A stretch of 64,000 nucleotides of DNA from Eucalyptus grandis (Eukaryota; Streptophyta; Magnoliopsida; Myrtales; Myrtaceae): positions 5,146,001 to 5,210,000 of the forward strand of contig NC_052620.1 of NCBI RefSeq assembly GCF_016545825.1. Direction: 5' to 3'. This document shows positions 58,225-64,000 of the stretch, piece by piece. A program made the position numbers and the translations under genes. The notes beneath the pieces were generated by a model. That model saw nothing but the letters and a program-made list of their open reading frames with translations, ran no database searches and was not told the origin of the DNA. The first letter of the stretch is position 1; each line of letters opens with the position of its first letter.

Positions 58225-59606
58225 GAGTTACTAGCTCTAGCATGAAATACAAGAAAGTTAATGTTGCCTAGCCTGTTATGTGCTCTAGTGATTTGAGTAG
58301 AATAATGAATATTTTCAATATATTACCCGCTCCTTTCCCACACAGATCATCCAATGTGAGGTTTTTAAGTTCGCTAACACCCTCAAAGTGCTCTTTGGAA
58401 TATCAAATGATGAAGATAATACAGCGTTAAGTCTTACTAGCTATTTAAGAGATAGTGTGATGATGCCAGTTCACGCCACACAAACAAAGAAGCCTCCGCC
58501 TTTTGATTTTAGATGGCCCTCCAGCGCCTAATTACAAAAGAAACCAGAGAAGGCTTTTTTTTATTAATTGATCTATGCAATGTAGGAGAAAGAGCGCTCC
58601 CCCTTTGAAGGCAAGTCTCAGTAACAATTTCTATGGGTTTCCAAACCCGTGCCCTCTAGTAGGATTTGATCCATGTCTTCGGTCCTAGATACTTAGTGGA
58701 CAAAAACACTTATAATATAATATGATGAATGGGCTTGTTTGGAGTCCATCCCAAAGGGTGTGGGAACATGACTTACGTGTGGTCATCATTTGATGCATCA
58801 TTAAATTTGTGCCACATGAGTGCCATAACTTTGAAAAAAAAAAATCAGTTAAGTGCCATAACTTTCAATTGATCTCTTGAATGCCAAAACATTTTTTAAA
58901 ATGTTCACTTAAGTAACTTCTGTAAGTTTTAAAAATATTATAGACTCAAGTGAGCGTCAAACATTAGTTATGGCATTCAAGCGATCGAAAGAGTATGTAT
59001 AACACTTAAGTAACGTCGACACCAAAATTTTGGTTAAATATATAATAAAAATTGCATAAAAATTAGAGACCAATTTGGCCTTAACAAAAAAAATGATTTT
59101 CGCATCATGTAGGCATTAATATCATTGGCACGTATTAAGTTTTTGTTTTCCCTTATTTTACTATAACAAAGTTAAAACAAAAAAACAAAAAAACAGGAGC
59201 CCATGGGGACTGGGTCTTCATACCCAACCCTCCTTTTGTTTCTTTTCTCCCCACGCCGACCCGAGCCCCGCTACCCTTTTTGTTCTCATTTGGCCTGGCC
59301 CCCTCTTTCTTTCTTCTTCTTCTTCCTTCTTGCTTCCCCCTCCACTTTTGCAACTCATGCGCGATGACGACGACGCACGCAAGGACGATCTACGGTAGGG
59401 AGAGGGGAGAATAGGCCGGCAATAGATGGGACACGCCTTCAATGCTGAGATGAGATGCCAGTTTGGCCAAGGGGAGGCCGGTTGGCACACCAAGAACCGG
59501 CAGTCGGATCCTCCATCGACCAGCTCCCCTTGCGTCTCAGCCCAAGCGTGCCCACAGTTGAGACCGAGGAACCTGGGCCTACCGAGCTGCTTGCGGTGCC
59601 TCCACA

Positions 59607-59609
<3 letters not shown>
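58225..59609. other. 3' flank of CYP79 and repeat-rich spacer
   Basis: An AATAAT-type signal at about 58302 could serve polyadenylation. An imperfect inverted repeat at 58846-59010 (aagtgccataactttcaattgatctc against gcgatcgaaagagtatgtataacactt) resembles a foldback MITE. No gene was seen. A GC-rich part at 59200-59600 gives incidental open frames. Confidence 0.5.

Positions 59610-59672
<63 letters not shown>
59610..59672. repeat. (GA)31 microsatellite
   Basis: An uninterrupted GA tract. Confidence 0.95.
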
Positions 59673-59675
<3 letters not shown>

Positions 59676-59937
59676 AAAAAAATCTTAAACCTTTTGCATT
59701 AATATTAATTCAATCTTAAGCTTTTTAATTTGACCAATCTTTTCACATTAGTACCGATTCAATCCATGCAACTAATTTAGATCAGAAATTGTTGAAGCAA
59801 ATGCCAACGGTCCCACGTAACATAACCGGCACTAATATAGATAATTTTATAATATCTAATATTTTTTTCTATTTTTTTCTTTCCCTTCTCTTTCTACCAA
59901 TGGCTGATAAGGGTTGGCCTCCATAGCCTGTGGCAAG

Positions 59938-60136
59938 TAGGGGTGTGCAAAAGAACCGGAATCCGCCCGGACCGCCCGAAACCGCCCAGAACCGGTAGTT
60001 CCGAGGGAAGGTCGGTTCCCAATTCCATGGGCAGATCCGTCCACCCGTCTACCTAGACTGGACCGATTAATTTTTAATTTTAAAAACTGGACTTATAACA
60101 AAGGATTTGATAGGTGGATTGGGACTTTATGGAAAT

Positions 60137-60215
<79 letters not shown>

Positions 60216-60411
60216 TCTCTCAGTTTCTTTTTTCTTTTCTTTGGTCTTTCCTATCTTTGATTTTAGTTATTTGCTAAATCATAGTGGATTCGCATTTACT
60301 CCTTCCTCCCTTCATCTCTCATTCATCAGCCGTCAGTCATCAGTCTCAATCTCCAACACCACCCCCTTCTCTTTTTTTATGTGCATCATCAACATCATCT
60401 TTGTACTCCCA

Positions 60412-60452
<41 letters not shown>

Positions 60453-61308
60453 TAAAGAGTTTGTCTTCTTGGGTCTTCGACAATATATTCTCTCTACAAC
60501 TATAAATTTGCATAGATACTCTCCCCAAATGTCCTCCTCCTTTTCTTTATTGTGTATTAAATTGTCACTACCCATTGTAGCGCCCAGTGCATATATGAAA
60601 ATTAGACATAGGAAACAAGTGTATTATTACCTAATATGAGAAAATGAGACTATATAGTTCATGGAATTTTCTTTTGGTCTTTGAATGTTGCCTCTTGTAA
60701 TGCTATGTTGTGTTTTCAATGGTTATTTTTTATCCATCCCTTGAATATTATCTTGGTAATACCAACCTATTGCTATGGTAGTAAACTTGGTTATTAGTAG
60801 AAATAATTAGTGGCAAATTTTTATATATTTTAGTGCAAATTACTTTTTCTGTTCTTTTCTGTTTTTCTGTTTTTTTTTTTTACTGAAATTATCTGGCTCT
60901 TAGCCAGGAGTTATACTTTCTATAGCTTTTATGAAGGAAAATGACCGAGAAGCTAAAACTCCTGGCTGCTTCTTGAATGTTTGAGTGAAACCTGATTAAT
61001 GTAGTTTCTCAAATTAGTTGTTGTTTTTGCTTTATGTTTTGATTTCTAGTTGTAGTAGATTTTGGTTTATAGTATAGTATTCGATATGAAGAGTTCTCAT
61101 GATGAGATTTAAAAAGTGATATTATTATTATTGTGAGACTAGTTCCATGGATCCACCCAGGAACCGAACCGAACTGGTGGTTTGGTTCCCGGGTGGATCC
61201 ATGCAACAAATGAGTATATCCCAATTCCAATTTTTTGGAACCAATCCTTAACAGACAGTTCCCGGTTCTAGGTTGGGAACCACCCACCCGGGACAATGCA
61301 CACCCCTA
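59938..61308. mobile_element. Non-autonomous hAT element with perfect 8-bp target duplication
   Basis: TIRs TAGGGGTGTGCA (59938) and TGCACACCCCTA (61308) are perfect over 12 bp. GTGGCAAG abuts both ends (59930-59937, 61309-61316). Subterminal blocks rich in aaccgg and cccgg occur inverted at both ends (59955-60065, 61150-61290). No transposase is present. The interior has two long (CT)n tracts. It interrupts an older AT-rich repeat (about 59675-61480) that resembles the three-copy TIR family. Confidence 0.9.
60139..60208. repeat. (CT)35 microsatellite
   Basis: A near-perfect CT tract inside the non-autonomous hAT element. A second one, (CT)18, lies at 60415-60450. Confidence 0.95.
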
Positions 61309-61316
61309 GTGGCAAG

Positions 61317-62690
61317 GGTACTAGTAGAAAGATAAGGGAAAGAAAAAGAAAGGAAAAATGAAAAGGAAAAAACTCTAAAAAAATTATTAAAATTATAAAA
61401 AATGTCCATATCAATAACAGTTGTGCAATGTAGGACCATTGGTCGAATTGCGATAATTTTGACAATGAACGGAGAAGACACCAATCGCAACTTGGCCAAG
61501 GATGAGCCAGGGATCACTGTTGCATGAGGAGTTTGGCACGCTGGCCTCGGAATTGGCCCTACGGCAGTGAATGAACTGACAGACGATTGAAGAGTGGGCC
61601 TAGAGAGAAAGAGAGTTTTTTTTTTTTTTTTTTTTTTGAGAGAATTTTATCTTCAAAAAATTGGTGCGAGTGTCTCAAAAAGCGAGCGAAATTTGAAATC
61701 ATTTTAATTTTAGCCTTACATCTCATCACATGATTGATACATGCTGAAGGAGGTGTGAAGAAATCGGGAAAGTTACGAACACTAATATAATCATATTTTC
61801 TCTATTACAAGTGCAATTGTACTTCTCGTGTTCCACTGTGTTGAGAGCTTTTTTGTTACTGATTGTAATCTATTGAGTATACAAGTGTGAGCATTACTTG
61901 TTTATTGATCGTGAGTTCTATTAAATTAGGATAGAAAGTAGGGCGTGATATGTTTCAACTACTCACAAAATTACTAATGGATTTTGGCCTTATTGGTTGT
62001 TGTTAGTCTATTCAAATGAACGTAGGCTTGGTTTAAGTTAAACCATCATAAAATTTGCATGCATCATCCTCTATCTGTTTATTTATTTCAATATTTATTT
62101 GATAGAAGCATCTAGCATATTATATTGTCAAGTTGTTCCTACATTTGTCAAACTGAACTCGAGTTATTTTATGAAAAATTGTTAAATTCAGTGAATCGAC
62201 CTATTCAGCCCTCTCTCAAGGTTGCATTATTAGTATCCGCAATTATTTCTCCCTTCATGGTTAATCATTTTACTTTTTGGACCAATCTTCAATGCCAAAG
62301 AGCTGGTGGCTCTATACTCGCCTCCAATGACATAGATATGGATGTCGACTACCTAAGTAAACGATGGAAGATAGCGAGAGGGGAGAGAGTGGATTGCTTC
62401 TAGAGTTGATATATAACTAGCCGACACCGACCAAAAGAATAAAAATAACTAGCCGACCGTCGTGCACTGAAAAACAAGGAGCTGCACCACCAGCATGTAA
62501 TGGTCACTGGTTCTCACTGGCGACAGCGGGATGGTGGTGACATGCCTTCAAAACCCTTACTTGTAGTCATGTCTCTCTCTAGGTACTACTTTTCTTTTTT
62601 CTTTTTATTTTCCTTTTTGGTGTTTTGTTTTTCTCTCTATGTAGTGCCCACCTGCCGCCATGTCGACGTCATCTGTAGAAGATGGGGCGA
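61317..62690. other. AT-rich spacer without a gene
   Basis: It includes the right part of an older repeat (61317-61480), a T22 tract (61616-61637) and a low-complexity T-rich segment (62590-62640). The small open stretch 62125-62403 has no recognisable domain. Confidence 0.5.
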
Positions 62691-63460
62691 TCGGCACATT
62701 GGGTATGTGATTTCCAAGCACGGGTGTCGAATTTGCGCTAGAGAGATGTGCAAAGGAGACCAGAACAAAAGTAAGAGAATTGTATTTGGCAGGTTGGGCT
62801 TGTTAAAATTCCATTTTGAAAAGTATTTAATCGATGAGTTTTTAGAAACCAAATAATTCAATATTCCAACTTGGAAAATATTATAATGCCCAGTACTCAT
62901 CGATTTGGCATGCCAAATTCAATCGTCTTGTGCTATAATATGCATAAAATCTGGTTCTCATACCCCACCGAAAATCCTACAAAAGTGACTCGCAATCACG
63001 TTACTCCTACGTTATTGGTCGACCTGTCTCTATATTAAAACGCGCGAATACTTGGCTTCTAGCTTGATTGGCAGCAAGTCCCACAAATGATAATTTTCTT
63101 GCTCCAATAAGATCGTCACATCACAAGAGATGAGATTCTCCTCTCCTTGTCGCACACAAATTGTGTGTAATATCCAATGTAATCATTACACGACAAGATC
63201 ATAATTGGTGATTGATCTTGCACAACGTCCTCGTCATTAAAGCCGTAAACACCTCGTAATGACGATTATCTAATGACTTTCATTTAAGGGATGCTGACTT
63301 GGAAACTATGTTTTCATCGAGTTGGTTGGAAACCAAATAATTCAGATTTCAATTTTGAAAGTATTTGAGTACCAAGCCATCAATTTGGCATGCCAAATTT
63401 AATCGTCTTGTTATTCATCCATCTTAAAATCACAGCAAGCATAAGATAAAACGATTTTAT
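62691..63460 (+). promoter_or_regulatory. Decayed promoter region of a second FAD monooxygenase relic
   Basis: It shares blocks with 44447-45060, 49519-50130 and 53563-54170: ttgcgctagag, ggcatgccaaat..aatcgtcttg, a tctatat TATA-like block (63030-63036) and cttggcttctagcttgattgg. About 110 bp around atttggcatgccaaat occur twice (62830-62930, 63315-63415), each with a perfect palindrome. Confidence 0.5.
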
Positions 63461-63582
63461 AAGGAGGGAGGTTGTGATGATGGTCGCCGGGCGTCGTGGG
63501 GCTGGCGATGCCAGCGACCACCCGGCGACCACGGTAACCTTGAGGAAGGTCAGTGTCCGAATACTTGTCATCGAGATATTGG
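63461..63582 (+). pseudogene. Second FAD monooxygenase exon-1 relic
   Basis: The bases gaggttgtgatgatggtc, then ggcgtcgtggggctggcg, parallel exon 1 at 6030 (gaggtggtgattgtc, ggggctggcg). They give a GVVGLA nucleotide-binding loop in one frame and LRKVSVRILVIE, the following beta strand, in another. Indels of several bases separate them. The exon stops at 63582, where a retrotransposon LTR begins. Confidence 0.65.
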
Positions 63583-64000
63583 TGTTGGAGAAATCTTCGT
63601 AAAGTGTTTTGAAGTTGACAAAACGTTTCCACGCTCTAGTCGAAGGTCGTGACTCGTTGGTTAAAGTCTGAAGACTTAGGACAGCGACTCAAGACTCAAA
63701 GTCTATCCTCATTGTGCCTCTAATCCGTTGAAGAAAGGTTATCCGTAACTGGATGTTTTGTTCAGGATTTAACCTTATCATCTGGAGAAGATCTCGTGGT
63801 TGGAGAAGACGTATAAGAATCCTTTGATTGATCAAAATTGATTCAATGACTGAAGATTCGATGATTATCTAAATATTATTGGAAGGTTCTACTTATGGAA
63901 ACCGAGATCCTGATTGTATGGGCGAACAGGATTGATGGGCTATCAACACGTTCCTTTAATAGCTCGAACTATCTTCCTAATTGATTCCGTCCAACGGGTA
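63583..64000 (+). mobile_element. Sirevirus-like LTR, partial, running off the window
   Basis: Starting with TGTTGGAGAAATCTT, the 418 bp match the complement of 25622-26049 and 34300-34729. It is therefore a third LTR of the same family in the opposite orientation, either the 5' LTR of a full element or a solo LTR. Confidence 0.88.

Overview
This window is plant nuclear DNA, very probably from a woody dicot. The evidence is spliced genes with GT-AG introns, Ty1/copia retroelements including a Sirevirus-like one, an L1-type LINE, hAT and Mutator-like DNA transposons, and long (GA)n, (CT)n and (TAA)n tracts. A CYP79-type P450 together with a decayed FAD-dependent monooxygenase (MO1/MO2-like) brings Myrtaceae (Eucalyptus relatives) to mind, but that is recollection, not proof. 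I saw no bacterial features, CRISPR array, rRNA or tRNA gene.

Layout. 1-2169: the 3' half of an L1-type LINE, one unbroken frame with eight nonsense codons, ending in poly-A. 2530-4860: a shredded copia relic. 6030-18760: one FAD-dependent monooxygenase pseudogene blown apart by insertions. Intron 1 holds a solo LTR that is itself split by a 5.5-kb copia element (8428-13918). An exon is split by a 3.4-kb TG...CA element (14507-17953), and removing it with one target-site copy restores the reading frame. 18761-22507: sparse, with one perfect 20-bp-stem hairpin.

22508-37009 is a three-level nest. A Mutator-like element with a 9-bp target duplication CTTTAAATC contains a hAT element (23207-36734, 8-bp duplication GCTGTGTG/GCTGTGCG). 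The hAT transposase gene is interrupted by a Sirevirus-like copia element (25147-34729, LTRs of about 905 bp, target site AATGG/AAGGG) that carries extra ORFs downstream of pol.

39400-56119: a family of segmental repeats (copies A, B and C) without a convincing gene. Each copy carries one member of the same TIR element (43440-44446, 48639-49518, 52590-53562). A second, left-truncated copy of the 3.4-kb element (45233-48221) lies between A and B, and a solo LTR with a perfect AATAC duplication (39922-40632) sits inside A.

56364-58224: the only gene that looks usable, a two-exon CYP79 P450 (amino acid to aldoxime step). Its N-terminal membrane anchor lies in a different frame from the rest. 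58225-62690: repeats, including a 1.37-kb non-autonomous hAT element with a perfect 8-bp duplication GTGGCAAG. 62691-64000: a decayed promoter region and exon-1 relic of a second FAD monooxygenase, cut by another Sirevirus-type LTR that runs off the window.

Functionally the only likely product is the CYP79 enzyme. The rest records successive transposition, local duplication and gene death, and the nesting gives a relative order of events.
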